From NCBI RefSeq assembly GCF_003952425.1, contig NZ_CP034449.1, positions 5,134,001-5,198,000 on the forward strand: a DNA stretch of 64,000 nucleotides, written 5' to 3'. Source of the DNA: Mesorhizobium sp. M2A.F.Ca.ET.046.03.2.1 (GTDB lineage: Bacteria; Pseudomonadota; Alphaproteobacteria; Rhizobiales; Rhizobiaceae). A model generated the notes under the pieces. It was not told the origin of the DNA. It saw only the letters and a list, made by a program, of their open reading frames with translations, and searched no databases. A program made the position numbers and the translations under genes. Shown one piece after another: positions 34,984 through 44,509 of this stretch (position 1 is the stretch's first letter; every line of letters begins with the position of its first letter).

Positions 34984-35589
34984 ATGTCCAAGCCCAAAAT
35001 CGCCATCGTCGTCGGTTCGACGCGCGCCGCCCGCTTCGCCGACGTGCCGACGCAGTGGATCGCCAAGATCGCCAAGGCTCATGCCGACATCGACGTCGAG
35101 ATCGTCGATCTGCGCGACTGGCCGCTGCCCTTCTTCGACGAGGTCGCATCCTCCGCCTGGGCGCCGTCGCAGAACGAAGTGGCGCAGCGCTGGCAGAAGA
35201 AGGTCGCCGAGTTCGACGGCTTCATCTTCACCGCCGCCGAATACAATCACGCTCCGACCGGTGTCTTGAAGAACGCCATCGACTACGCCGCCAATGAATG
35301 GAACAAGAAGCCGGCCGGCTTTGTCGGCTACGGCTCGGTCGGCGGCGCGCGCGCGGTCGAACAGCTCCGCCTGATCGCCGTCGAGCTGCAGATGGCGCCG
35401 GTCAAGTCGGCCGTCCATATCGCCTGGGGCGATTTCCTTGCGGTGCGCCAGGGCGAGAAGAAGCTCGAGGACATCGAGCATCTGAACCAGGCCGCCGCCG
35501 CGCTGGTCAACGACGTCGCCTGGTGGGCCAAGGTGCTGAAGGCGGCCCGCGCCGCCGATGCGATCGCCGGCGAAGCCCAGGCCGCTTAA
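34984..35589 (+). CDS. NADPH-dependent FMN reductase family protein
   Basis: The 201-residue flavodoxin-like protein starts PKIAIVVGSTRAARFADVPT (FMN phosphate loop) and contains FTAAEYNHAPTGVLKNAIDY, the hallmark of NAD(P)H:FMN and quinone or azo reductases. A role in quinone or oxidant detoxification would suit its divergent HxlR regulator. The ATG follows AAGGAG, and a terminator follows the gene. Confidence 0.9.
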   Translation: MSKPKIAIVVGSTRAARFADVPTQWIAKIAKAHADIDVEIVDLRDWPLPFFDEVASSAWAPSQNEVAQRWQKKVAEFDGFIFTAAEYNHAPTGVLKNAIDYAANEWNKKPAGFVGYGSVGGARAVEQLRLIAVELQMAPVKSAVHIAWGDFLAVRQGEKKLEDIEHLNQAAAALVNDVAWWAKVLKAARAADAIAGEAQAA

Positions 35590-35617
35590 AGCGCCTGCGA
35601 AAAATCATCCTCCCGAA

Positions 35618-35646
35618 GGGCGGCGCTTGCGTCGCCCTTTTTGTTT
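35618..35646 (+). terminator. Intrinsic terminator after the FMN reductase gene
   Basis: An 8-bp stem GGGCGGCG / CGTCGCCC (one G-U pair) with loop CTTG is followed by TTTTTGTTT. Confidence 0.8.
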
Positions 35647-35717
35647 GCAGCAACGGCTCGTGCAAGTTCGTTCGCGCCGGCTCGATATGCAGCGCCGGCG
35701 CGTCCGATCATACTGAC

Positions 35718-35765
35718 TTGCATAATGCAATCGACTTGGCTATATCTAACTTTCATTTTGAAAGT
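35718..35765 (+). promoter_or_regulatory. Two palindromes upstream of the hxlR-efflux operon
   Basis: TTGCATAATGCAA (35718-35730) and ACTTTCATTTTGAAAGT (35749-35765) are both perfect palindromes. Their centres are 33 bases apart, about three helical turns. The second ends 11 bases before the regulator's start codon. They are probable autoregulatory operators for the regulator encoded just downstream. Confidence 0.6.
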
Positions 35766-35776
35766 GAGTCACGAGA

Positions 35777-36319
35777 ATGGTTGCCAGGACGAGCTTCGAA
35801 ACGCGCCCATGCCCCATCGCGCGCAGCCTCGACGAGGTCGGCGAGTGGTGGAGCATCCTGTTGCTGCGCGACGCCTTCCAGGGCCTTACCCGCTTCGACC
35901 AGTTCCAGAAGAGCCTTGATATCGCGCCCAACATGCTGACGCGGCGGCTGAATAGCCTGGTCGAGCGCGGGCTGTTCGAGAAGCGCGCCTACTGCGAGCG
36001 GCCGCTGCGCCATGAATATGTGCTGACGGCCAAGGGCCGCGATTTCCGGCCGGTGCTGCTTACGCTGCTTGCCTGGGGCAACCGGCACCTGGCGCCCGAG
36101 GGCCCGAGCCTTGTCGTGGTCGACACGGCGGACGGGCGCTGGGCCGATCCGGTCCTGGTCGACAAGGAGACCGGCAGGCAACTCGACAGCGGCGGCTTCG
36201 CCTTGGCCACCGGGCCGAGGGCCAGTGATCGCATGCGGCGGCACTATCGCTTCAGCAGCCAAGGGCCGGGCCTCCCGCTGATCGAGAACGGCGGCCAGGA
36301 AGAGGCGCGAAGCAGATGA
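35777..36319 (+). CDS. HxlR-family transcriptional regulator of an efflux operon
   Basis: The 180-residue protein has the winged-helix core SLDEVGEWWSILLLRDAFQG, LTRFDQFQKSLDIAPNMLTR and GLFEKRAYCERPLRHEYVLT. A C-terminal extension of about 70 residues (VVVDTADGRWADPVLVDKET) is shared by one HxlR subgroup and may bind a ligand. Its stop overlaps the ATG of the membrane-fusion gene (ATGA), so it is the first gene of a three-gene operon and the likely controller of the pump. Confidence 0.88.
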   Translation: MVARTSFETRPCPIARSLDEVGEWWSILLLRDAFQGLTRFDQFQKSLDIAPNMLTRRLNSLVERGLFEKRAYCERPLRHEYVLTAKGRDFRPVLLTLLAWGNRHLAPEGPSLVVVDTADGRWADPVLVDKETGRQLDSGGFALATGPRASDRMRRHYRFSSQGPGLPLIENGGQEEARSR

Positions 36320-37410
36320 ACAAGGCTCTTTCCCCGGCCGAGTTGCAGGCCTCCGTCGTTGAAGCCCCGAAGCCGGCGAGGAAGCGGCGCAAGCCGCTGC
36401 TGCTCGGGGCAGCCCTGATCGCTATCGCTGCCGCCGGTTGGTTTGGCGCCGAGTGGTGGCAGGCCAACCGCTTCATGGTAACGACCGACGACGGCTATGT
36501 GGGCGGCAATGTCACGCCGCTGGCGCCGCGCGTCGCCGGCCATATCGACCAGGTGCTCGTCGAGGACAATCAGCATGTCAGCGCCGGCCAGCCGGTCATC
36601 CGCATCGACGACAGGCCGTTCAAGGCGGCGCTGGAACGCGCGCAGGCATCGGTGCAGCAGAAGCAGTCGGCGCTCGACAATCTGCGTGCTCAAATCTCAC
36701 TGCAGAACTCGCTGATCGAGCAGGCCAGCGCCGATCTCGAGGCGAAGAGCGCCGCCGCTCTCTTCACGGCGCAGGATGCCAAGCGCTACGCGGTGCTCGC
36801 CAGCGCCAGGACCGGCTCGCAGCAGGATGCCCAGAAGAGCGCCGCGGCCGACGGCCAGGCGCAGGCCTCCGTCGCCGCCGCGCGGGCCGCGCTTGCGGCG
36901 TCGAGGCAACAACTCGACGTCCTCAACACCCAGATTTCGGAAGCGACGGCGGAAGTCGCGGCGGCCAAGGCGGATCTCGACACCGCCCGGCTCGACCTCG
37001 GCTTCACGGAAATCCGCTCGCCGATCGACGGCATCGTCGGCAACAGGCTGGCGCAGGTCGGCACCTATGTCTCGCCGGGCAGCTATCTGCTGACCATCGT
37101 TCCCGCCTCGGGCCTATGGGTCGACGCCAATTTCAAGGAAGACCAGTTGCGGGCGATGGCCGACGGGCAGGCCGCTACCGTCTATGCCGATATCGCTCCC
37201 GACCAGCCGCTCAAGGGCCATGTCACCAGCCTGGGGCCGGCCACGGGGGCGATCTTCAGCGTCATCCCGCCGCAGAACGCGACCGGCAATTTCACCAAGA
37301 TCGTGCAGCGGGTGCCGGTGAGGATCGCGATCGATGCCGACCAGGCGGGCAAGGTGGCGCTGCGGCCAGGCCTGTCCACCGTCGTCACCGTCGATACCGG
37401 ATCGCATTGA
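36316..37410 (+). CDS. HlyD-family membrane fusion protein (EmrA-like)
   Basis: The 364-residue protein has a short cytoplasmic basic start, one transmembrane helix (LLLGAALIAIAAAGWFG), a lipoyl-like domain (TPLAPRVAGHIDQVLVEDNQ), a long coiled-coil hairpin rich in Ala/Gln (about 105-215) and a beta-barrel segment DLGFTEIRSPIDGIVGNRL. EmrA-type adaptors bridge an inner-membrane MFS pump and an outer-membrane channel. The partner pump gene starts 7 bases downstream. No outer-membrane factor gene is present here. Confidence 0.9.
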   Translation: MNKALSPAELQASVVEAPKPARKRRKPLLLGAALIAIAAAGWFGAEWWQANRFMVTTDDGYVGGNVTPLAPRVAGHIDQVLVEDNQHVSAGQPVIRIDDRPFKAALERAQASVQQKQSALDNLRAQISLQNSLIEQASADLEAKSAAALFTAQDAKRYAVLASARTGSQQDAQKSAAADGQAQASVAAARAALAASRQQLDVLNTQISEATAEVAAAKADLDTARLDLGFTEIRSPIDGIVGNRLAQVGTYVSPGSYLLTIVPASGLWVDANFKEDQLRAMADGQAATVYADIAPDQPLKGHVTSLGPATGAIFSVIPPQNATGNFTKIVQRVPVRIAIDADQAGKVALRPGLSTVVTVDTGSH

Positions 37411-37417
37411 GGGCGCC

Positions 37418-38980
37418 ATGTCAGCGCCGGCCGCCCCGCAATCCTTCCTCGCCAGCATCCTGCCATTCATGGTGATGTGCGTGGGGATGTTCATCGCGCT
37501 GCTCGACATCCAGATCGTCGCCTCCTCGCTGCAGGATATCGGCGGCGGCCTGTCGGCCGCGCAGGACCAGATCGGCTGGGTCCAGACCTCCTATCTGGTG
37601 GCGGAGATCATCGTCATCCCGCTGTCGGGCTGGCTGACGCGGGTGTTTTCAACGCGCTGGCTTTTCACCATCTCAGCGGCCGGCTTCACGCTTGCCAGCA
37701 TGCTGTGCGGCTTTGCCTGGAACATCGAAAGCATGATCGTGTTCCGGGCGCTGCAGGGGCTGCTCGGCGCCTCGATGATCCCGACGGTGTTCACCTCGTC
37801 CTTCCACTATTTCCAGGGCCCGAGGCGCCTCTATGCCGCCGCCGTCGTCGGCAGCATCGCCTCGATCGCGCCGACGCTAGGGCCAGTCATCGGCGGCTGG
37901 ATCACCGACACGTTGAACTGGCACTGGCTGTTCTACGTCAATGTCATCCCCGGGGCGGTCATCACCGTGCTCGTCGCGCTGCTGGTCAAGATTGACAAGG
38001 GTGATCTGTCGTTGCTGAAGGGCGCGGACTATATCGGCATGGCGCTGATGGCGGTCAGCCTTGGCACGGCGGAATATGTGCTGGAGGAAGGCTCGCGCTG
38101 GAACTGGTTCGACGACGCCACGATCCGCAACGGCGCCGTCGTCGCCGTGGTCACGCTCATCCTGTTCGTCGTCCGCAGCCTGACCTATTCGCAGCCGGTG
38201 GTCGACTTCCGCGCCTTCGGCAACCGCAATTTCGCCATCGGCTGCTTTTTGTCCTTCATCACCGGCATCGGCATCTTCGCCACGATCTATCTTACGCCGC
38301 TGTTTCTCGGTTATGTGCGGGGCTACAACGCGTTCGAGACGGGGCTGGCGGTGTTCTCCACCGGCGTTGCCTCGATGGTAGGCGTTCCGGTATACATCTT
38401 CCTCGCCAAGCGCTTCGACACGCGCTGGCTGGTGATGTTCGGGCTGGCCTCCTTCGGCGCCTCGATGTGGAGTTTTTCCGCCATCACCAGCCAGTGGGGC
38501 TCGGCCGAGCTTCTCCTGCCGCAGATCTTTCGCGGTTTCCCACAGGTCTTCGCCGTCGCGCCCAGCGTCAATCTCGGGCTCGGCAGCCTGCCACCGGAAC
38601 GGCTGAAATATGCCAGCGGCCTGTTCAACACCATGCGCAATCTGGGTGGCGCGGTCGGCATCGCGATTTGCGGCGCGATCCTCAACAACCGCACCAACTT
38701 CCATTTCCTGACGATCGCTTCGCATCTGACGCCGCAGAACGAAGCGGCCATGCGCCTCGTCGACAACGTCGCGCAGCGCTATGGACAGCTGCCCGGCGCC
38801 GTCGACGACGGCCATGCCGCGGCGCTGAAGCAGCTCTGGCAGCTCGCTTATCGCGAGGCTTCCACCATGGCCTATGCGGACGCGTTCCTGGTCATCATGG
38901 TGGCGTTCGTCATCGCCACGGCGCTGGTGCCGTTCCTGCGCAACGTGACGCCGAAGGCGCCGCCGCCGGATGCGCATTGA
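37418..38980 (+). CDS. MFS multidrug transporter, DHA2 / EmrB-QacA type
   Basis: The 520-residue protein shows about 14 transmembrane segments. The first helix carries the DHA2 feature MFIALLDIQIVASSL. Motif A/C-type segments include GPVIGGWITDTLNWHWLFYV. It probably exports hydrophobic toxic compounds by proton antiport together with the adjacent EmrA-like protein. The ATG at 37418 follows GAGGG; an in-frame upstream ATG inside the previous gene is rejected. Confidence 0.92.
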   Translation: MSAPAAPQSFLASILPFMVMCVGMFIALLDIQIVASSLQDIGGGLSAAQDQIGWVQTSYLVAEIIVIPLSGWLTRVFSTRWLFTISAAGFTLASMLCGFAWNIESMIVFRALQGLLGASMIPTVFTSSFHYFQGPRRLYAAAVVGSIASIAPTLGPVIGGWITDTLNWHWLFYVNVIPGAVITVLVALLVKIDKGDLSLLKGADYIGMALMAVSLGTAEYVLEEGSRWNWFDDATIRNGAVVAVVTLILFVVRSLTYSQPVVDFRAFGNRNFAIGCFLSFITGIGIFATIYLTPLFLGYVRGYNAFETGLAVFSTGVASMVGVPVYIFLAKRFDTRWLVMFGLASFGASMWSFSAITSQWGSAELLLPQIFRGFPQVFAVAPSVNLGLGSLPPERLKYASGLFNTMRNLGGAVGIAICGAILNNRTNFHFLTIASHLTPQNEAAMRLVDNVAQRYGQLPGAVDDGHAAALKQLWQLAYREASTMAYADAFLVIMVAFVIATALVPFLRNVTPKAPPPDAH

Positions 38981-39007
38981 GGGGTGCGCGGTTCGCGGCG
39001 ACGCAGT

Positions 39008-39232
39008 TTACCGCGACCCCGCCCCAAACCAGCGGATAAAGGCAGCATCCTTGCCGGTGATGTCCTTCACCGCTTTCAGCAACGCCTCGTGCAGGGTTTG
39101 CATGGAGCGGTAGTGATCGCATTGCGTCGATATCAACGGGGCCACAATACTGCGATGCAGCTCTCCCGCCGCCATCAGGAACCGCTCAAGCTCCGACTCC
39201 GATAATTGCTTTGCCTTGTTGCGACGAACCAC
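39008..39232 (-). CDS. Small hypothetical protein
   Basis: The 74-residue product is mostly helical and charged (SESELERFLMAAGELHRSIV and LHEALLKAVKDITGKDAAF). The GTG at 39232 has GGAGG five bases upstream and is preferred to a TTG ten codons earlier. No family is recognised. It converges with the MFS gene. Confidence 0.55.
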   Translation of the reverse strand: MVRRNKAKQLSESELERFLMAAGELHRSIVAPLISTQCDHYRSMQTLHEALLKAVKDITGKDAAFIRWFGAGSR

Positions 39233-39335
39233 CGCGACCTCCTGCGAGAATCGCCCCACCAAGGATTAAATTCCTATACGCGTCGGAAAGTTTCCAGCGA
39301 CCGCTGGTTGCCTTTTTCGGCCTATTGCCGCCAGC

Positions 39336-42300
39336 CTACCACTTCACGCTGAAGCCTACCGAGCCGCCGAAGGCATGACTGTCGCCGAAATCCTCCAGGC
39401 TGGTGCGCGCCAGCAGCTCGCCATGGACGGAATAGTGATCGTCGGCCCAGCTCAGCGAGCCGCCGACGCCGAGGCCGCCCCAAAGCTGCTGCGGCTTGCT
39501 GGTCAGCCTGGTGCCCGAGACGTCGACATCGGTGCCGTCGAGGAAGTCATAATAGAGATTGGCGATGCCATAGACATGTGAGCGGCTGGTCTGGCCCGCG
39601 CTGCCCTTCCACTCGCTTTCATAGTCGGCGGAGAGGCCGAGGCGGCCGATCAGGCTGTCGCTGCTGCCGTTGGAGACCAGCGCGCCGTAAGGATCGGTGA
39701 AACTGTCGAAGGCGACCGAGGCATAGGAGAGCTGGGCCTGCGGCGTCAGCGACCAGTTGCCATGAAGCGCGATCTTCTGCCCGGCCTCGATGCCGAGGCC
39801 GTAGCCGAAGCCGTTGTTGCCGTCGGCGAGCTTCCTGCCGAGCGTCGCGGAGGACAGATCGCTGTCGAACCAGGTGAGCTCGGCCTGGGTGTCGACATAA
39901 AAACCGTTCTTGCCGTACCAGGTCAGCGTGCCGCCGAAGCCGTAGCCGGTTGCGTCGATCGAGCCGGTGCCGAAGGACGAGGAGACGTCCGATTTTACCG
40001 TGCCGTAGTGGACGGTGAGACCGCCGACCAGCATGCCGGAGGCAGTCTCGGAAAGCAGCATGTCGAGACCAGCCTGCAGCCGCCACAGATCGGCGTCATA
40101 ATCGGTGCCGGTGGTGCTCGTGCCCGGCTCGAATTCGCTGTGCGAGGCCTCGATGCGCCCCCAGATCGGGTTGCCGCGCTGGGTGCCTGCCGCCGATTGC
40201 GCCTCGCCGCCCCACGAGCGGTTGCCGATGCGCTGCTGCAGCGTGCCGAGCTGGGTGAAGCTCTGCAGCACGCCGGCATAGGCCTCGTAGACCGGCACGG
40301 CGGGTGAATAGAGCGGCGAGGTCGGGCCGCCCGGATCGACGGGATTGATCAGCGCCGAGCGCAGATACCAGTCGCCGTCGGCCGGCGTGCTGACGCCGTT
40401 ATGGTAGAGCCGATAGGCATAGGCGCCGGCGACCACCGCCTGGTCGCCCTGGAAGACGTAGTCGCCCTGCAGGTTGAAGGTGCCGGCGGAGACGCCGCCG
40501 ACATCGACGATCTTGATGCCGTTGACGGTCTGCGCGCCGGCGCCGCCAAGGCCGATCACCTTGACGTTGGCGGTTCCGGAAGTGTTGCCGGTGATGATGA
40601 GCTTGTCGGTGGAAGATGCATCGCCGTCGAGGATCGCTTCGATCTCGACTGTGCCGCCGGCGCCAACGAAATTGCCCTGGATGGTCAATTGGCCGATCGA
40701 GTTGCCGGGCGCGATGACGCCGCCGGTCTGCAGCGTCGTCGACCCCACCGTGCCGTTGCCGCCGAGAGCGCCGCCATTGAGGATGGTCACCGCGGAGTTG
40801 GCAAGCGAGCCGTTGACCGAGAGCTTGCCGGCCCCGATCGTGGTTGCGCCGCTCAGCGTGTTGATGCCGGTGAGGTTGAGGTTGCCGCTCCCCGTCTTGG
40901 CCAGCGTGCCGGTGCCGGAGATAACGCCGGAGAAGATCGCATCGGCCGGCTGGTTGAAGACCAGGGCCGCGTTGTCAAGGATATCGCCGGTGCCGAAGCT
41001 CGTTGCCTGGCCGATCAGCGTGCCGGTCGAGATCGTCGTGCCGCCGCTGTAGGTGTTCGTGCCGGAAAGCACGAGCGTGCCGGTATCGGTCTTCACCAGG
41101 CCGCCGGTTCCGGCGATCGCAGCGGCGATGGTCGCCGTCACGCCGGCGTCGGTCCTGATCATCGTGGCGGCGGTGTTGGTGGTGAGCGTGTCGCCGTCGA
41201 TCACATAGCCGTTGGTCATGAACTGCATGCCGGTGAAGCCGACCGTGCCGGCGGAATCATCCACCGTGACGGTGCCGGCCTGACCGGCGAACACCGCGAA
41301 ATCCTGACCCCACTTGCCTTTGATCGCGCCGTCGGCTTCCGTCCAGTTGCGGTTCGTCGCATCCCACACGCCGTCACCGCCGTCGATCACGCCGTTGTCG
41401 TGCAGCCCCGTATTGCCGCCATCCCAGAAGCCCAGCGTCACGCCGGCGCTGGAGATCAGGTTCACCTCACCGGCGATGCTGGTCTGGATGAAGAGATCGC
41501 TCGCGGAGACGGGCGTGGTCCCGAACTCAAGCCCGTTGTCCGTCAACGCACCGCCGTAATTCATGAGCCGGTAGACGCCGGGGCCGAAGCCGCCGACATC
41601 GGTGATGTTCAGCGTGCCGTCGAGGGTGAGATCACCGTTGACCACGATCAAGTCGTTGACGCCGCTGCCGACCGTCCCGGGAGTGCCGAGCTCGTAGTCG
41701 AGTTTCGCGCTTGCGTTGAGCGTCAGCGAGCCGACCGTGAGCGTGCCGGGGCTGTCGCCCGGCGCGATGGTGCCATCTACCGTCACCGGCCCCGCGATGG
41801 TTCCCACGCCCGACAGGGTGCCGGAACTGCCGACGCTGACGGCGGTATTTCCAAGCGAGCCATCGACGCGCAGCCTGCCTGCGTCGACCGTCGTCGCGCC
41901 GGTATAGGTGTTCGTACCGGAGAGCGTGAGCGTGCCGGTGCCCAGCTTGGCAAGAGAGCCGCCGGCGCCTGAGATCGAGCCGGAGAACGCGGTGCTGGCG
42001 TCGCCCCCGATCGCCAGTTTCCTGTCGCCGAGAGCGACATTGCCGGCGCCCGACAAGGACCCGATCGTCTCGTCATCGCTGTCAATGCCCGTGATGCCAG
42101 AGGAGATGGAGGGCCGCGCGAGCGACAGCGTGGCGCCGGCCGCCACTGTCACGGCCGAGGCGTCGGGAATGGAGTCGATGCCCGTACCGACCGCATAGAG
42201 CGTGCCGCCCAGGATTTGTGTCGCGCCCTGGTAGCTGTTGTTGCCGGCCAGAACCTGTCGGTAGGCGCCGTTCTTGACGAAGCCGCCGGTTCCGCTGATG

Positions 42301-44123
42301 CCGCCGTAGAACAGCGCGATCGTGTTGGCGAAATTCGTGCTGGTGGTGAGGTCGCCGACAAGCTCCACCGTGCCGGCATCGCCAGACAGTGTGCCGATGG
42401 TCTCGTCGTCGAGGACGCGGAACACACCGGCTTGCGCAATCACCGCAGACTGGTCGCCGATGGCGTTGCCGCCCTTGGCCTCGAGGGTCCCGCCCAGAAT
42501 CCGCGTGCCGCCGGTATAGCTGTTGTTGCCCGATAAGGTCAGCGTGCCGGCGCCGGTCTTGGTGAGAAGGCCGCTGCCGCTGATGGTACCCGTCAAGCCA
42601 AGGTTGGCATCAGTCTGGACCGTGCCATTGTCGGTCAGGGCGACATTGCGGCTGCTGGTGAAGGCGGACGTCGTCTGCAGCGTGCCGCCATTGAAGGTCA
42701 GGCCGCCGGAAGCGGCGCCGAGATTGGTGTCGGCGGAGACCGACAGCGTGCCATCGCTCAGTGTCCACGGCGTGACCGCGGATGTCGTTCCCGTCAAAGT
42801 CCAAGTGCCGGTGCCGGTCTTCTGATAGAGTCCGAACCCGTCATATTTGGCGCCGGGGCCGAGTTGAGAAACGTCGAATGAGCCGTCAGCGCTGCCACCG
42901 AGGTTGAACGTATCGGCGGCACTGAAAGCTTTCACGTTGCCAGCAATGTTCGAGGTCGACCAGATCTCGAGCGAGTTGACCCCGCCGGTAAACTGAATTG
43001 CCTGACCAGCGAGGCCGCCACCTGATCCCCCTGCGCCACCGGTGATGGTGCCGCCATTGATGACCGCGATCCCCGCGCCCTTGATGCCGGCACCTCCGTC
43101 GCCCGGCGCCAAGAGCCCCGTGCCCCCGGCACCGCCGGCGATTGTCCCGTCCGCTTCATTGATGACGGTTCCGCCAGAAAGCAATTGCACGCCGGCACCG
43201 CCATCGCCGCCGGCGCCTCCGGAAGTACCAAAACTGTTACCGCCGACGCCGCCGGTCAGGGTGCCGCTGTTGGTAACCGTGCCGCCTACGGTCAGCACGA
43301 TTGCCGCTGCGCCGCCACCGCCACCGCCGATGACGGTGATACCGCCCGCGCCGCCGGTAACATGGCCGCCGACATCCACGGTCACGTCGGCGTTTGAAAA
43401 TATGCCGACGCCGCCGCCGCCCGCGCCGCCGCTTCTTGAGGGAGTCCCAGTGTTACCGGGACCTCCTCCGGTGCCGCCAGTTACCATTCCGGCACCCGCG
43501 ACGGTGACATCGGCTGTGGCCGAGATGCCCACACCGCCGCCGCCGTGCCCACCGGGTGTGGTGGTTGCACCCGCTTGACCTAGTCCGCCTGTCCCACCAG
43601 TGACGGTGCCGGATATGGTGGTGATAGTTGTAACAGACTGACCAGTAGCACCGGTGATGCCGGTAGTGCCTCTTGGTCTGCCGGCAACGGTCACACTCGC
43701 CCCACCCGGCGCACCGTTGCCGGTGGTAAGATCCACCCCGCCACCGCCGCCGCCGCTGCTGGTAGCGGAAGAATCCGCGTCCTGTCCCGTCGCTCCTGCA
43801 AGCGACCCATCGGCGCCGCCAACGCCAAATCCCCCGGTCGTGTTTTTGCCGTTGCCGCCATCAGCCAGGGCAGGCGCCGTGCCGAGTGCCACGGCGATAA
43901 GTGCTGCGAGCGAAACACCGGCACGAAGCGCAGCTGCGCCTGCCTTTCCGCCAGACGGAATACCATGAACGCTGCCGCCCGCCCTCATTGAACCGTGCCC
44001 CTGAATCCGTTGCCCGCCACGCCGGATCGCCCGCACGGCGCACCGACCAAATCGCCGAGAGGTTAACTTGGCGTTTGATTCCTGTCCCGAAGTTGAATTG
44101 TCGATTATCGATATATTGAGCAC
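39336..44123 (-). CDS. Large autotransporter adhesin-like protein (type Va secretion)
   Basis: The 1595-residue protein has an extended signal region. About 65 basic residues precede the hydrophobic core ALRAGVSLAALIAVALG, and cleavage is expected after APALA near residue 88. The passenger begins with about 300 Gly-rich residues. At least five PATR-type repeats follow, such as GTLTLSGTNTYTGATTVDAG. The C-terminal quarter is a beta-barrel ending in GFSVKW with the expected terminal aromatic residue. It should be translocated through its own barrel and displayed on the surface, probably in adhesion. The DNA upstream and the first codons are unusually AT-rich for the window. Confidence 0.93.
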   Translation of the reverse strand: MLNISIIDNSTSGQESNAKLTSRRFGRCAVRAIRRGGQRIQGHGSMRAGGSVHGIPSGGKAGAAALRAGVSLAALIAVALGTAPALADGGNGKNTTGGFGVGGADGSLAGATGQDADSSATSSGGGGGGVDLTTGNGAPGGASVTVAGRPRGTTGITGATGQSVTTITTISGTVTGGTGGLGQAGATTTPGGHGGGGVGISATADVTVAGAGMVTGGTGGGPGNTGTPSRSGGAGGGGVGIFSNADVTVDVGGHVTGGAGGITVIGGGGGGAAAIVLTVGGTVTNSGTLTGGVGGNSFGTSGGAGGDGGAGVQLLSGGTVINEADGTIAGGAGGTGLLAPGDGGAGIKGAGIAVINGGTITGGAGGSGGGLAGQAIQFTGGVNSLEIWSTSNIAGNVKAFSAADTFNLGGSADGSFDVSQLGPGAKYDGFGLYQKTGTGTWTLTGTTSAVTPWTLSDGTLSVSADTNLGAASGGLTFNGGTLQTTSAFTSSRNVALTDNGTVQTDANLGLTGTISGSGLLTKTGAGTLTLSGNNSYTGGTRILGGTLEAKGGNAIGDQSAVIAQAGVFRVLDDETIGTLSGDAGTVELVGDLTTSTNFANTIALFYGGISGTGGFVKNGAYRQVLAGNNSYQGATQILGGTLYAVGTGIDSIPDASAVTVAAGATLSLARPSISSGITGIDSDDETIGSLSGAGNVALGDRKLAIGGDASTAFSGSISGAGGSLAKLGTGTLTLSGTNTYTGATTVDAGRLRVDGSLGNTAVSVGSSGTLSGVGTIAGPVTVDGTIAPGDSPGTLTVGSLTLNASAKLDYELGTPGTVGSGVNDLIVVNGDLTLDGTLNITDVGGFGPGVYRLMNYGGALTDNGLEFGTTPVSASDLFIQTSIAGEVNLISSAGVTLGFWDGGNTGLHDNGVIDGGDGVWDATNRNWTEADGAIKGKWGQDFAVFAGQAGTVTVDDSAGTVGFTGMQFMTNGYVIDGDTLTTNTAATMIRTDAGVTATIAAAIAGTGGLVKTDTGTLVLSGTNTYSGGTTISTGTLIGQATSFGTGDILDNAALVFNQPADAIFSGVISGTGTLAKTGSGNLNLTGINTLSGATTIGAGKLSVNGSLANSAVTILNGGALGGNGTVGSTTLQTGGVIAPGNSIGQLTIQGNFVGAGGTVEIEAILDGDASSTDKLIITGNTSGTANVKVIGLGGAGAQTVNGIKIVDVGGVSAGTFNLQGDYVFQGDQAVVAGAYAYRLYHNGVSTPADGDWYLRSALINPVDPGGPTSPLYSPAVPVYEAYAGVLQSFTQLGTLQQRIGNRSWGGEAQSAAGTQRGNPIWGRIEASHSEFEPGTSTTGTDYDADLWRLQAGLDMLLSETASGMLVGGLTVHYGTVKSDVSSSFGTGSIDATGYGFGGTLTWYGKNGFYVDTQAELTWFDSDLSSATLGRKLADGNNGFGYGLGIEAGQKIALHGNWSLTPQAQLSYASVAFDSFTDPYGALVSNGSSDSLIGRLGLSADYESEWKGSAGQTSRSHVYGIANLYYDFLDGTDVDVSGTRLTSKPQQLWGGLGVGGSLSWADDHYSVHGELLARTSLEDFGDSHAFGGSVGFSVKW

Positions 44124-44240
44124 CGTTACTTAAAGGCAACATTAGGTATTTGGAATGTAAGAAGCATAAATATAAGCTTTTACTTTAATATGACTGGAGC
44201 GGAGGGTGGGCGGCGCTTGCGGGCCACGCGCCGAGGCCAA

Positions 44241-44489
44241 TCAAACGGAACCGCGTTCAAGCTCCGCCGACAACAGGACAGGGTCGGAGACGCCGCGGCC
44301 GAAAAGCGCCATCACCTTGACCGCGATGCGTTCGCGTTCATCCTCGTCGGCAACGTGCTGCCTTGCGCAGTAGTCGTTCAAGACTTTTATGAGAACGTCG
44401 AGCTCCGGCGGAATCCGCCACACCGCATGCTGGGTAGTGTCTCGGTTTGAATTTCGGAAAATTCCGACCGCGTTTGAACGCCACGCCAA
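44241..44489 (-). CDS. Small hypothetical protein
   Basis: The 82-residue reading contains IPPELDVLIKVLNDYCARQH followed by DEDERERIAVKVMALFGRGV, a well-composed helical sequence of the kind seen in small conserved rhizobial proteins. The frame opens with TTG, and a GTG at 44423 is also possible; neither has a clear ribosome-binding site, so the start is uncertain. Confidence 0.5.
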   Translation of the reverse strand: MAWRSNAVGIFRNSNRDTTQHAVWRIPPELDVLIKVLNDYCARQHVADEDERERIAVKVMALFGRGVSDPVLLSAELERGSV

Positions 44490-44509
44490 AAGTGCCTATG
44501 CTTAGCGCT

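Noticed and set aside
40401..41972. A 523-codon frame opposite the autotransporter
   Set aside because: It is an antisense by-product of the repetitive Gly/Thr-rich passenger sequence.
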